24,265 nt of DNA from the NCBI GenBank assembly GCA_003427395.1, contig BFEA01000003.1, forward strand, positions 8,637,554 through 8,661,818, written 5' to 3'. The translations under genes and the position numbers were made by a program. Within the stretch, counting starts at the first letter, position 1, and the number at the start of each line of letters is the position of its first letter. Under the pieces are notes generated by a model, which was not told where the DNA came from, did not search any database, and worked only from the letters and a program-made list of their open reading frames with translations. Shown piece by piece: positions 7,465 to 17,535 of the stretch. Source of the stretch: Chara braunii. Its lineage: Eukaryota; Streptophyta; Charophyceae; Charales; Characeae.

Positions 7465-9277
7465 ATGCCCGTGGAGACTCGCAACCAGAAAGAAGAGAGA
7501 GAGAGGAGGGAGAAAGAAAAGGAAGAGAGGGAAAGTGACCATCTGGGGTGGGCAAGGACTGGGAATTTGGGAAACGGAGTGTTCGTCCAAGCGAAAAGGG
7601 GAGTGTACCTCTTGAGAGTCTGATTGATTCTTTTGCTGATTGGCGTCTCTCCGATCCACCTGGCGACGACAACGGTCTGAAAATGGCCCAGCCATGACTA
7701 ATCTCGGTCCAGTGGAAGGCCCTGTTAGATGTAGCCAGCGATGCGGAGAAACCATATCTGCAAGCACTCCTAGATAGTGCAATCAAAAGGGAACAATACA
7801 CGAAGAAGGAGAGGAAGGAATTGATGCTGAAAAGTCAAGAGGCCATCTTGGAAATTGTCCCCTCGCTGACCAAAGAGCAGTGTGGGGAACAACTGCAATC
7901 CATACTCACCGCTATCGTCAAAGTCCGGAGCCTTGAAAATTATACCACTCAGATCGCCGACGTCTTCGCAAAATTGCGGACATTTCAGGAGGATCTGACT
8001 GAGATGACTGACACGTACCGTGACTTGATGGTAGAGGTTGCTACGCTGCGACAAGCCCAAGCGGTCAATCCTCTTCCTCTGCCACTTGATTCCGGAGCTG
8101 CAATTGTAACTAACCTTGCCCCTCTTACCGTATCTTCTTCTACTTCTTCCTGGCAACCCCCTCGGGACCTACAACAGGTGGAGATTCCGTTGTTGTTGTA
8201 ATAAGCAACGGGGCAGGAAATTTTGCAACTGCTACAGCACCAAGATCTGAACCAGCAGGTGCTTGGCCCAGCCACGCCGGTCCCTATGTGGACCGAAAGG
8301 CAGTGCAAATACTGTCTAAGTACGACGACAAAGAGGACATTGAATCCTGGATCAGCCCTATGAGGGCATACTTCGAAGTTTTGGGGACTCAACCCAAGAC
8401 CCAGTCCGTGATCATGGGAATGAATGTCGAGCTGGTTGTGCGGGGCTTCCTAGAAGTCCAAGCTACGCGAGTTGGGGTTCCCAAAATAGAACTAGCAAGG
8501 TGGCTTAAGGCCACCCCGGTTGCCTCCCTCGAGGAACTCCTCATTGCGCACAATACATGGATCCACACGCTGCAACAAGGGCAAGAAGCCAACTTGATAA
8601 AATCAAACACAGCAAGTGGACGGGCTCCATGAAAAGCCTCCAGACTTACCTCAGCAAGATGTTTGCTACACCCGGATTAGAACTGACTGATCAATCTTGC
8701 TTGGATGTGGTCAAAGGCGCGGTTTCCACCAGCTTCACAAATCGCCTAGGCAGGGACTTCATTGGGTACACTGAATGGTTCACTCTGATGAAAGGCATAG
8801 TCAGTCTCGAGGTGATATACCTCGTCTCCACAACAGGCAACAAAAAGCCCATGGGCGGTAGGTGGTTCAAAGGAAGCAGCCATTTTGTTGTGCATGACCT
8901 GCTGGAGGCTGAAGAGGAGGCCGATGCGCTTGACCGCACTCTTGGTGACGACCAAGAACAGGACACTGATACAGCCTGTTCGTCAGCCCATGAGTCTGAT
9001 GCAAACCAAGAAGAAGAAAAAATTACTGCCTTTAAAAAGATTGTCAATGCAAGGGGACCGAATCAGAATGCAGGGAAGAACTATGTCAAACTTCCAAAGG
9101 GAGTCAAAATCCCAGCAAAACCGGAGGATGCGGCTACTAAACCATGGGTCAATCTCCGGATCACTGAAAAATGACTGGCGGGGTAGACTAAAAAACGGGG
9201 TATGCCTGCATTGCCAGAAACCGAACCATAAGGTACGAGATTGTTGTAGGCTTCAGGGAAACCAGACCCGGCCGTAG
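7465..9277 (+). pseudogene. gag: gag (capsid/nucleocapsid) pseudogene of the chromovirus
   Basis: The start is placed at ATG 7465, which begins a charged E/R/K-rich N terminus. That frame ends at TGA 7621-7623. The sequence continues one frame over from about 7614 to 8201 with a single TGA at 7695-7697 and a helix-rich, coiled-coil-like part (7821-8060). It shifts again near 8170, and 8288-8632 holds the capsid-type segment KYDDKEDIESW. It shifts near 8590 to the frame ending at 9174 (LDKIKHSKWTGSMKSL, then an acidic linker), and near 9160 to a frame with a nucleocapsid zinc knuckle, CLHCQKPNHKVRDC (CX2CX4HX4C, 9203-9244), ending at TAG 9275-9277. Gag packages element RNA in cytoplasmic particles. 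Here it is broken by four frameshifts and one stop. Confidence 0.85.
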
Positions 9278-9315
9278 AGTCGATTTCAGCACACTCTACA
9301 GCAAGGGAGACTTAA

Positions 9316-9857
9316 TCTGATGCAAATCAGCAGTCCTCCCTTGAAGCCCAGTCATCTGCTGAAGCCAAGGCTGAAGTGTGTAATGTTTTGTATGTCGATC
9401 CTTGGGAGGAGTCTGGGACGGTCGACTTCCACGACCACTTGGAGCATTGGGCTGAGATGAAACAGCGGTGTGCCCAAAGGACGATGAAGTTGATTTTCTT
9501 CAAACTTCTCATAAACCACCGCTATCTCCGTGTCTTGATTGACTGTGGTGCTATGGCTAACTTTATGTCACCTCATGGGATACGCAAAGTGGGCTTGGGA
9601 ATGAAGCAAGTGGCCTTGTAGAACCCTTGCCGAACCCTTGCCGAACCCAAGTTGGCAACAAAGAAGTTGTCTCTTCTACGCATGCAGTCAAAGGTGTGCG
9701 CACTACCTTTGACAAGGACAAAACTGTCACCCACGCGTTGAACTTCTATGTCCTTGACAAGTGCCCCTTCGATGTTGTCCTTGGCTTGGGCTGGCTGCAG
9801 TCCCAATGCGAATGGACCAAGTGGAAGGAGTCACTTTTCATGGTCAAAGATGCTTAA
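9316..9857 (+). pseudogene. pol: Aspartic protease (retropepsin) domain of pol, frame-broken
   Basis: The first frame (9316-9621) carries VLIDCGAMANFMS with the Asp codon at 9541-9543. Retropepsins normally read D-S/T-G, so Cys replaces Ser/Thr here. A TAG at 9619-9621 ends that frame at a local 11-bp tandem duplication (GAACCCTTGCC at 9621 and 9632). The domain resumes in the next frame and shows FDVVLGLGWL, the flap-distal G-x-x-W-L motif of Ty3 proteases. TAA 9855-9857 interrupts the continuing frame. The protease would cleave Gag-Pol. Confidence 0.8.
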
Positions 9858-10319
9858 GGGAACAAAGTTCCCGTCCTCTTGGATGAGAAGCACGAGTCCC
9901 CAGTGACTTTTCTGAATGCTATGAAGTTCTGCAAGAAATGGCACAAGCACAAAGAGGACGAACAGTTGTATGTTGCCTTTCTTCGTCCTACCCATGTGCC
10001 ATCTACTTTTGCGGTTAATACCACTACTACTTCAACTAATGATTCTACTTCTAGTACTTCTACTTCTAGCACCTCTAATTCTCTACCTTCTACTAGTCCA
10101 AATAATCCTACTTCAGATTCGGTCACCTCTATTCGCGACCTGCGACCTGATCTAGGTGATCCCTTTGCTGATCCTCCACCCCCACCGGTTCCACCAAACA
10201 TCCAAAACCTACTCGATCGGTTCCCAGAAGTTCTGGCCGAGCCACGTGGAGTCCCCACGCGATCGGTCCGACACACCATCGAGTTGGTCGAGGGCAGGGT
10301 TGTCGAGCCCCGGCCTCGG
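9858..10319 (+). pseudogene. pol: Protease-RT linker of pol, Ser/Thr-rich
   Basis: Same frame as the second protease part, after one stop codon. A low-complexity Ser/Thr/Asn stretch (about 10018-10115) is followed by a Pro-rich stretch and then FPEVLAEPRGVPTR and HTIELVEG, the conserved lead-in to Ty3 reverse transcriptases. The frame enters the N gap at 10320. Confidence 0.75.
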
Positions 10320-11148
10320 NNNNNNNNNNNNNNNNNNNNNNNNNNNNNNNNNNNNNNNNNNNNNNNNNNNNNNNNNNNNNNNNNNNNNNNNNNNNNNNNN
10401 NNNNNNNNNNNNNNNNNNNNNNNNNNNNNNNNNNNNNNNNNNNNNNNNNNNNNNNNNNNNNNNNNNNNNNNNNNNNNNNNNNNNNNNNNNNNNNNNNNNN
10501 NNNNNNNNNNNNNNNNNNNNNNNNNNNNNNNNNNNNNNNNNNNNNNNNNNNNNNNNNNNNNNNNNNNNNNNNNNNNNNNNNNNNNNNNNNNNNNNNNNNN
10601 NNNNNNNNNNNNNNNNNNNNNNNNNNNNNNNNNNNNNNNNNNNNNNNNNNNNNNNNNNNNNNNNNNNNNNNNNNNNNNNNNNNNNNNNNNNNNNNNNNNN
10701 NNNNNNNNNNNNNNNNNNNNNNNNNNNNNNNNNNNNNNNNNNNNNNNNNNNNNNNNNNNNNNNNNNNNNNNNNNNNNNNNNNNNNNNNNNNNNNNNNNNN
10801 NNNNNNNNNNNNNNNNNNNNNNNNNNNNNNNNNNNNNNNNNNNNNNNNNNNNNNNNNNNNNNNNNNNNNNNNNNNNNNNNNNNNNNNNNNNNNNNNNNNN
10901 NNNNNNNNNNNNNNNNNNNNNNNNNNNNNNNNNNNNNNNNNNNNNNNNNNNNNNNNNNNNNNNNNNNNNNNNNNNNNNNNNNNNNNNNNNNNNNNNNNNN
11001 NNNNNNNNNNNNNNNNNNNNNNNNNNNNNNNNNNNNNNNNNNNNNNNNNNNNNNNNNNNNNNNNNNNNNNNNNNNNNNNNNNNNNNNNNNNNNNNNNNNN
11101 NNNNNNNNNNNNNNNNNNNNNNNNNNNNNNNNNNNNNNNNNNNNNNNN
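10320..11148. other. Assembly gap (829 N)
   Basis: Run of N inside pol. The peptide before it (IELVEG) and the one after it (MVEGVVPPKG) would normally be nearly adjacent in this family, so the gap may hold an insertion or may be an assembly artefact. The flanks are GC-rich (CCCCGGCCTCGG and CCCCGGCTTGGG). Confidence 0.95.
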
Positions 11149-11170
11149 CCCCGGCTTGGGCCCCGGGGAT

Positions 11171-12085
11171 CCCCGAGTGACAACAATGGTTGAGGGTGTT
11201 GTTCCTCCAAAGGGCTGCGTATACCAAATGGGACCCGGCGAGTTGGAGGAACTCCGGCGACAGATTGACGAAATGTTTGACAAAGGGTAAATCAAGCCTA
11301 GTGAGTCTGAATTTGGTGCTCCTGTTTTGTTTGTTCCGAAGAAAGGAGGCAAGCTCCGCATGTGTATTGACTATCGCGGTCTAAGCCGCATCACAAGAAA
11401 GAACGCCTATCCATTGCCTGACATAAATGACTTGCTTGATGCCGCAGGTGAGTGCAAGGTTTTTTCCAAGATCGATCTCAAGTCTGGCTACCACCAGATT
11501 GAAGTCGATCTTGCGGACCAGCACAAGACTGCGTTCAAAACACGCAATGGGCTTTACGAGTTTACCGTAATGCCTTTCGGTCTCACGAACGCACCGGCAA
11601 CCTTCCAAAGCCTTATGGACAAGGTCCTCCGCGAACAGATTGGCCGGTTCGTGGTGGTATACCTCGATGATATACTAATCTTCAGCAAATTCATGGAGGA
11701 ACACCTCAAGCACCTCGAGGAAATGCTCACTATCCTCAAGAAGACGCAACTTCATCTCAACCTAGGGAAATCTGAGTTTGGGAAGGATAGTGTCATCTAT
11801 CTTGGGCATCGGTTGTTTGCTGCAGGCCTAGAACCTGAGGCAACCAAGGTTGAGGTCATACGCAATTGGCCTCAACCCATGAACGTTCGCGAATTGCGCT
11901 CTTTTCTTGGTCTCGCGTCATACTATCGAAAGTTTGTGCCCCGCTTCTCCATTGTTGCTCATCCATTGTCACGGTTGACAAGTAAAAATGTTCCCTATTC
12001 TTGGGACACCGCTTGCACGAAACGCCTATTGAGCTTTGAAAGAATCCTTGGTAAGTTACCCAGTACTCCGCATTGCATATCCTAA
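11171..12085 (+). pseudogene. pol: Reverse transcriptase domain of pol
   Basis: The frame is open from the gap except for TAA 11288-11290, at a position where the family has Trp (DKGWIKPS-type motif). Seen in order: GAPVLFVPKKGGKLRMCIDYR, FSKIDLKSGYHQI (motif A), MPFGLTNAPATFQ (motif B), VVVYLDDILIFS (motif C, YLDD at 11660-11671), LGKSEF and YLGH, then LRSFLGLASYYRKF. All catalytic aspartates are present. The frame shifts near 12030 and ends falsely at TAA 12083-12085. It would copy element RNA into DNA in the cytoplasmic particle. Confidence 0.95.
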
Positions 12086-12465
12086 ATTGACATTCGTAGT
12101 TACTACAGATGCAAGTCAGTATGGAATCGGCGCAGTGCTGCAGCAAGATGACGGCGATGGCCTACGGCCGCTCGAATATTACAAAACTTATGCCCAGCGA
12201 AAAGGTAGCCACTTCCACCTACATGCGCGAGCTCTATGCTTTGCGTATGGCTTTGGACCATTGGGAGCACTATCAATTGGGACGCCACTTCAAAGTGTTC
12301 TCAGCTCATGAGACTTTGAAGTGAATCAAGGAGCAAACTACCCTGTCCCCTACGTTACTTTGCAGGTTCCATGAAATTGACATTTTTTACTTTTGAGTTG
12401 AAACACAAAAAAGGTTGTTACAATCAAGTTGCTGATCCATTGTTTCGCCACCCTGAGTACATGAC
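12036..12465 (+). pseudogene. pol: RNase H domain of pol, three-frame remnant
   Basis: The first frame has LTFVVTTDASQYGIGAVLQQ (Asp of TDAS at the active site). A shift near 12180 leads to the frame with STYMRELYALRMALDHW (the conserved Glu) and ending at TGA 12322-12324, where SAHETLK is expected to be followed by Trp. In the family the SAHETLK position is usually (T/S)DH, so the Asp is Ala here. A further shift at the T run near 12385 leads to FELKHKKGCYNQVADPLFRHP (the last Asp). It would remove RNA from the RNA-DNA hybrid. Confidence 0.85.
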
Positions 12466-13600
12466 TTGCCTTGTGAAAGTCTACGACCTCCGAAAGAAAC
12501 TGAAGGAGGAGCTCATAGAGCACACAGCCAAGGATCCGGAGTTTAGTCCCATCCTTGAGCGGCTGCGGGCTGACCCTAGCAATCAGCCTGATTTTCATGA
12601 GTATGGAGGACTGATTTTCCGTCGCTACGGGAACCACGACCGCTTGTGTGTGCCCAACCATGAGCCTCTCCGCACACACTTTCTGGATTTGGCTCATGGC
12701 CGGAGCAGGCACTTCGGCATGGCAAAGACGTACACAAATCTGTTGAGACAGTTTGATTGGCCTGGCATGAAAGGGACTGTTGAAAAGTTTGTGGCTGAAT
12801 GTCAAGTCTGTCAACGAATCAAACCATGCAGACAAAAGTCCATGGGGCTACTCACACCCCTTCCCATTCCCGATGGTCCCGGGGAGTCCGTCTCTATTGA
12901 CTTCACCGACTTGGGAAAGGTAAGTAAGAATGGTTACTCACAAGTCATGGTGATTGTTGACCGATTCTGTAAGTTCCTTAATCTGATTCCTTAGCCACCT
13001 CACGCTCCAACATAATTAGTGATCCGTGAGTTCAAACAAGTACATTCTGCGGTTCGGAACCCTGAAGACTCTTGTGAGCGATCGGGATACGCGCTTCATT
13101 AGTACTGAATGGAAGGACTTCACGCCTCAACTAGGGATCAGGTTGTGTATGACATCTGCCAGACACCCCGAAGCCAATGGTTTGGTTGAGGAGATCAACC
13201 AGACTGTGTTTCAACTTCTCCGCGCCTTGATTATTCTCGATCAGGAAACGTGGGAGGAAGAGTTGTATTCTGTTAAGGGGTTGTACAACCACTCCATCCA
13301 TTCTGCTATCGTCATGACACCCAACACGTTGCATTACGGTTGGCAGATCCGTAATCCACTCTCCTACCTATTCCCTGAGCAGTCAGCTGGGTTAACACCC
13401 GGCAGGCCTGGCTTCACGGCTAAGTATGATCGCTTGCTCAAGGTTGTCATTGCAGCAATGACCAAGCGACAGCACACCATGATCCATTATGCAAACAAGA
13501 GGCGCCGACCGTCGGATATTCAGGTAGGGAGCTATGTCTGGGTCAAGATGTCTGAATTTTCAGAAGAAGAGGGAGTCTCTCACAAACTTCTCCCATCTCT
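12466..13600 (+). pseudogene. pol: Integrase domain of pol
   Basis: The N-terminal zinc-binding part reads AHGRSRHFGMAKT followed by CQVCQRIK (HHCC type; two His, then Cys-x-x-Cys). The catalytic core has the first Asp in SIDFTDLG (12899-12901), the second in LVSDRDTRF (13080-13082) and the Glu in HPEANGLVEEIN (13188-13190), so the D,D,E triad is intact. TAG 12992-12994 and a frameshift near 13035 interrupt it, and another shift near 13560 leads into the GPY/F region. It inserts the DNA copy into the host genome. Confidence 0.9.
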
Positions 13601-14058
13601 ATTATCGTCCGTGGGAAGTTTTGGATGTGATTGGCGAAGATCACTTTGGCCCTTCTTACGTAGTTGATGTGCCAGCCCATCTGCACAGACTGCACACATA
13701 CCCCGTGTTGCACGCATCAAAATTGTACCTCCACCGTGACGCTACGGCGTTCGATTATTCCGAAGACATGATCCCTCGTGCAATCAAAGGTGGGCATGAG
13801 ATAGACAGAATTAAACAGCATGTAGGGAAGGGGCGCAACAGACAGTACCAGGTTCACTTCATGTATCACCCGTTGGACGATCTATACTGGATTTCCAAGC
13901 AGGAACTGCTACGCAGCGCACCACGTGTTGTTAAAGCCTATGAGCGACAAATCGCAGCTAATGCTACTCCTAAGATCTCCGCAAGGCTCACTGCGACGGA
14001 GTATTCTAGGAACCTCTTTGCCTTGCTTGCTTACGATGCGTTTGTCGAGGACTCATAA
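13534..14058 (+). pseudogene. pol: Integrase GPY/F module and C-terminal chromodomain
   Basis: The frame is open to TAA 14056-14058, the likely natural end of pol. The GPY/F-type SH3-like part includes RPWEVLDVIGEDHFGPSYVV and LHTYPVLHASKL. The chromodomain follows: GGHEIDRIKQHVGKGRNRQY, then QVHFMYHPLDDLYWISKQEL, with Trp of the cage region present and the Tyr/Phe positions partly replaced. It marks the element as a chromovirus. Chromodomains of this class guide integration toward particular chromatin. A 65-residue tail of unknown function ends the protein. Confidence 0.85.
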
Positions 14059-14088
14059 TGAGTTACTCGCTCAAAGGGACCTCGCTCT

Positions 14089-14102
14089 TGAGGGGGGGGT
14101 AG
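14089..14102 (+). promoter_or_regulatory. Polypurine tract
   Basis: TGAGGGGGGGGTAG directly abuts the 3' LTR. The purine run primes plus-strand DNA synthesis in LTR retroelements. Confidence 0.85.
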
Positions 14103-15240
14103 TGTGATGACCCGTCCAAACATGGGCTGAAACACACGGCTGATTTCTGAGTTTTGCCTATAGACTGAATGCCTTGCTGAGTTTCCCGCCAGCTACTAAG
14201 TCTGTGTGTGCACGCTTGCTGGACTGCATGTCTGTCTGAGTGCTGGTTGGCTTGAGTTTGTATGTGGCCGTGCCTGTCTGAGTGCTGGTTGGCTTGAGTG
14301 TGTGTGTGGCCCGCAAGGGCACTTGCTCGTTCATTGGGCCCTCAGGGCCGGTACTTACCTGTGGCCGTGACATTGAGGGATTGCAGCGGGAAAAACACTC
14401 AGGTAGCGGGTATGCCGGTACCGCACCTTGAAGAGGTACTGGAGGCCGAGCAGAAGAAGACAAAAGTGGCATTTTTAGAGGCCCAGTAGTTGCAGGTTAG
14501 GTCTAGGCGGGTACCAGTCCAACCTGTCTGGGTCTAGGGCCTGTACGGGCAATCCCAGAGTCTGCAATGAGGTTTCCCTCCGAAAGGGAGGAGGTACCGG
14601 TTGCTTGGAAGGCCGAGCGGCCTGGAAGTCACCGCCCGAAGAGGCAAGCAGGCCGCTATATCTCCCAGCCGGGCGAAGAGCCTGAAATCATTCTCGGTGT
14701 GCAAGTTTGGCGACACACAGACACACTGGTTGGAGCGCCGGTTGGAGCAGCGCTGCTGGGGGAAGGAGAAGGATAAGGAGGAGGAAGAAGGACAGGAAGG
14801 GGGAGGGGCGCCAGGGGTACTTACCTGGCTATGGTGGCAGCCATCTTCATCACCTTGGTGGGCACTGCAGCAGGGAGTCCCCAACTGGGGAGAGCTACAC
14901 CAAGAAGCTTCGAGGCAGAGTCGGGCATGGCGGCCTGAGTTGGGGCAGCCATAGCTGCTTTGGGTTGTCCTTTGGGCATCTTGGAAAGGCCTAGTAGTCC
15001 ATCATAGCCTCGGCCTATGATGATGAAGGGAGGAAGAGGCGGCCATGGCTATGGTGGACCTCAAGTGATGCTGGCAGTAGAAGAGGAACTCGGACATTGA
15101 TTCTGAATCGGCCATTCAACATTGTATTATTATTTCTTGTATGAATAACAGAAGGGGGAGATAAGGAGGAGGAGATTGTTGAGCGAAGAAGAAGAGCCTT
15201 GTCATCTGTCTATGCTGGTGTACATCATCTTCTTCTTCTT

Positions 15241-15275
<35 letters not shown>

Positions 15276-15387
15276 CTTCTTCTTCTAATCCTCTCTCTCA
15301 TCTCAAGTTCATTCATTTCTTTCTGCAATTGGACGGCATTGTACTATCTGATGGATGGGTATCTCGAAATTGGTCAGGATCATAACA
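14103..15387 (+). repeat. 3' long terminal repeat
   Basis: Aligns end to end with 4870-6134. It has the same 42-bp tandem unit (14232 and 14274) and a longer CTT microsatellite (about 15236-15287 against about 36 bp in the 5' copy), which explains most of the 20-bp length difference. It lacks the 12-bp insertion seen near 5207 in the 5' copy and has an 18-bp segment near 14611 that the 5' copy lacks. Confidence 0.95.
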
Positions 15388-15462
15388 ATGGCCTGCTATC
15401 AGATATCAGATAGCTACCCCATCTGAAGATCAGCCGCACACGGCGACCCCGTAGCCCCACCC

Positions 15463-15603
15463 TTTTTTTTCGTTTTTTTCCTAAGAGAATTACCTGAAAC
15501 CACTTTACGAGGGGATGTGATACAAGCAGCCTCCCCTAGTAAGGTTCTTGTTGCTCCATTCTATTGCTGTGGAGCTACTGGAAAGTTGGTCCAGCGTCCC
15601 CTT
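15463..15603 (-). mobile_element. Poly-T/hairpin SINE-like element, copy 2
   Basis: A T tract with CG is followed by CTAAGAGAATTACC, a hairpin TTACGAGGGGA (15505-15515) with TCCCCTAGTAA (15532-15542, 10 of 11 pairs), GCTCCA...TGGAGC, and ACTGGA...TCCAGC-GTCC. Hairpin arms differ from copies 1 and 4, yet still pair. The next copy is inserted at its right end. Confidence 0.6.
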
Positions 15604-15610
15604 GAATACC

Positions 15611-15738
15611 TTTTTCTTTTTCTTTCTTTTTTTTTGTTCTTTTTTTGTTGTTTTTGGGCCAAATGCTCCAATCTATTCGTGGGGAGCCACACGTGCTGGG
15701 ATCCGGGCGCAGCGTCCATATGAATTGTACAAACATTA
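15611..15738 (-). mobile_element. Poly-T/hairpin SINE-like element, copy 3, with 7-bp target duplication
   Basis: GAATACC at 15604-15610 and 15739-15745 flanks a T-rich tract (15611-15655), then GCTCCAATCTATTCGTGGGGAGC and GCTGGGATCC...GCAGCGTCC. The left duplication abuts the T tract, as expected for target-primed insertion of an A-tailed element on the - strand. The variable hairpin is missing here. Confidence 0.65.
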
Positions 15739-15745
15739 GAATACC

Positions 15746-16440
15746 GGGGCCATTACCCCCTCGAATACCATATTGATTTTGCAATTATAGGAGAACTTGT
15801 GGATCTTCTTGTCAGCATTGACTACCCCGGGGGAGACTGGGGGGTTCACTTAGCAGGTGAAGAAATGGGGTGCTGCCTGAGTCACCTCTTAACCCTGCTG
15901 TAGGGCGCCTGATCCACTAAACAGAACTGCCTTACTTCTTGCAACCCACCCATTTTGACCGCAACCTCCACTTCTACCCCAGACCATACCTCCTCCAAGG
16001 AGGCTGATGGAGACTGAGCAAATGGACGCAATAGCCTCCTTCCTCTCCACAGATATTTCAATACAGAGAGAGGGCTTCCGATTCCAATGTTGGACCCTAC
16101 ATCACCTAACCTTCTCTACAGCAACCATGTTTGTCCACTTCCTGACCGTACGAACCCGAACGTCGGGCTCATCCTTCAAAGTGTTGGCCAGGGCAATCGA
16201 AGCGATTAGATCAGGCTCTCAAAATTCAAGGTGAAATGGAAAAAAGAAAGCAATAGGGTCGGGGCTGGCAGATGGACCGACTCCTTGAATACAAGGCCAA
16301 GTGAGACGAATGACATGGGGGAAGACCGGACACCCATACCAGATATCTTGCTATCCCGGTGACAACAAAAGGACCAGCCCCACAGACGGCCCAGAGCATA
16401 CTACTGTCGTCAGCCTGAAGACAGCGCACCCAGGCTGACT
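15746..16440. other. No identified gene
   Basis: No convincing frame. The part from about 16230 to 16440 has long codon-like stretches on the + strand with stops and may be upstream LINE sequence, but shows no motif I can name. Confidence 0.35.
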
Positions 16441-16830
16441 TTTATGAATGTATACAAGCCATATTTCCACTTAGGTACCGCCAAAATGAGGGAGCGTTGT
16501 GTTTGGGGGAAGACGGTAACCAACACAATTAATCGATGGAATGCACAACTAGGGTCAAACACTCACATCCTTGCTGGGTAGAGCCTTAACGATCAACACC
16601 TCCATTTTCTCAATGATGTGGTACATAGCGTCCGTTTGGACAATACCGGCCCAGGCAGTATCGGAACTTCACAAGAAATGAAGAGCTTATCTCTGGGATG
16701 GAGACCCCAATAAAGAAAAACATGTCCTAGAAATAGCCTGGCATTACAATAGGAGGAAACCCTCAGCAGAAACGAACGTATCGCAACGAAAGTGGGTCAT
16801 CAAATTACTCGTCAGTCCTGGTCTACACCC
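16441..16830 (+). pseudogene. LINE reverse-transcriptase C-terminal remnant
   Basis: One frame (16471-16576) reads MRERCVWGKTVTNTINRWNA, then a shift leads to GRALTINTSIFSMMWYIASV (from 16577), a TGA, and RAYLWDGD...IAWHYNRRKPSA. The order W-N...GR-L-IN...WY...LWDG...I-W...P is the conserved region after the YADD motif in LINE RTs. The catalytic part is not visible. A frameshift and at least one stop make it a fossil. The clade is not assignable. Confidence 0.6.
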
Positions 16831-17160
16831 TGGATTTTTGAAACCAGAGATGGGTCCGAGCTTGCTTCTCCACGATTGACATTATTATTGATTGCCGGTG
16901 TCCTGTGTTGCTGATGGTTGATTGGAAGGACACAAATACCGAGCGGTAACCTGTCGTTAACTGTCTGTGGGAGAATTGGTAGGTACTAGGTACGCTCTTG
17001 CTGAGAGTTGCTCCTGGATCAGGATCGCTCACTCCCCATATTTCCATGCGAAGTCCTCTTCGAGCAATTCCACTCACCTTTCTGGGATATTGCTCTCGAT
17101 GCATTCCAAATTGTCATCCAGATTGCGACAGCCTTTGAGGCATTTCTTGTCTGAGNTTCG
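16831..17160. other. No identified feature
   Basis: Unremarkable sequence with one N at 17156. No motif recognised on either strand. Confidence 0.4.
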
Positions 17161-17370
17161 TTAAACCGCCACTACCTTTCACAGAGGCGAACTCGAAACG
17201 CAAATATACCACACACCGCATTATTCGGACGGCTGGCGCCACAGAACCAAAATGGCTGCCGGTGCCAGCCAAAAGTTAAAAAGAAAGTCGTGCCGGCGCT
17301 TTGGCAAAGCTTGGCGCAGCGTTCGTTTCCGCCTCGACAAAAAGAAGCTCGGACAAAGTGGCGGTTTTAA
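17161..17370. mobile_element. MITE-like element with TTAA ends, copy A
   Basis: TTAA (17161-17164) is followed by ACCGCCACT. The right side has AGTGGCGGTT (17357-17366) before TTAA (17367-17370). The arms are inverted and match except for one extra base. TTAA target sites are typical of piggyBac-type transposons, but the internal 200 bp has no coding capacity, so this would be non-autonomous. Its left 24 bases match copy B at 18938 at 22 of 24 positions. Confidence 0.5.
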
Positions 17371-17381
17371 CCCGGTCCTTG

Positions 17382-17383
<2 letters not shown>

Positions 17384-17418
<35 letters not shown>

Positions 17419-17535
17419 GAACACCTGTCTGTTTGCTAGTGGTGCTGATACGAGCAGACACCACTAGCACCCATGTAGGGCTCCATCTATTGGTGGGGAG
17501 CTGCACCTGCTGGAAATTGGGTCGAGCATCCCTAT
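17384..17535 (-). mobile_element. Poly-T/hairpin SINE-like element, copy 4
   Basis: A T tract (17384-17414) precedes AAGAGAACACC, a perfect hairpin GCTAGTGGTG (17435-17444) with CACCACTAGC (17459-17468), GGCTCCATCTATTGGTG...GGGAGC (about 17480-17502) and GCTGGAAATTGGGTCGAGC, then ATCCCTATACAAATGAT. It is the best preserved full-length copy and starts 13 bases after the MITE-like element ends. Confidence 0.7.

Larger units (their letters stand above)
4870..15387 (+). mobile_element. Ty3/Gypsy chromovirus LTR retrotransposon, complete but decayed
   Basis: Two LTRs, both TG...CA, bound a primer site, gag, protease, RT, RNase H, integrase, GPY/F and chromodomain, and a polypurine tract, in the Ty3 order. 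ATGG lies immediately outside both ends (4866-4869 and 15388-15391), or AATGG if the last LTR base is counted, so this is one insertion event. About 20-25 substitutions over the first 540 aligned LTR bases (about 4%, counted by eye), plus indels of 12 and 18 bp, indicate a moderately old copy. gag and pol carry at least eight frameshifts and four in-frame stops, so it cannot be autonomous as assembled. The length includes an 829-bp N gap. Confidence 0.95.

Noticed and set aside
9854-11361. Several very long frames on both strands (300-450 codons)
   Set aside because: They are artefacts of the N run, which contains no stop codons.
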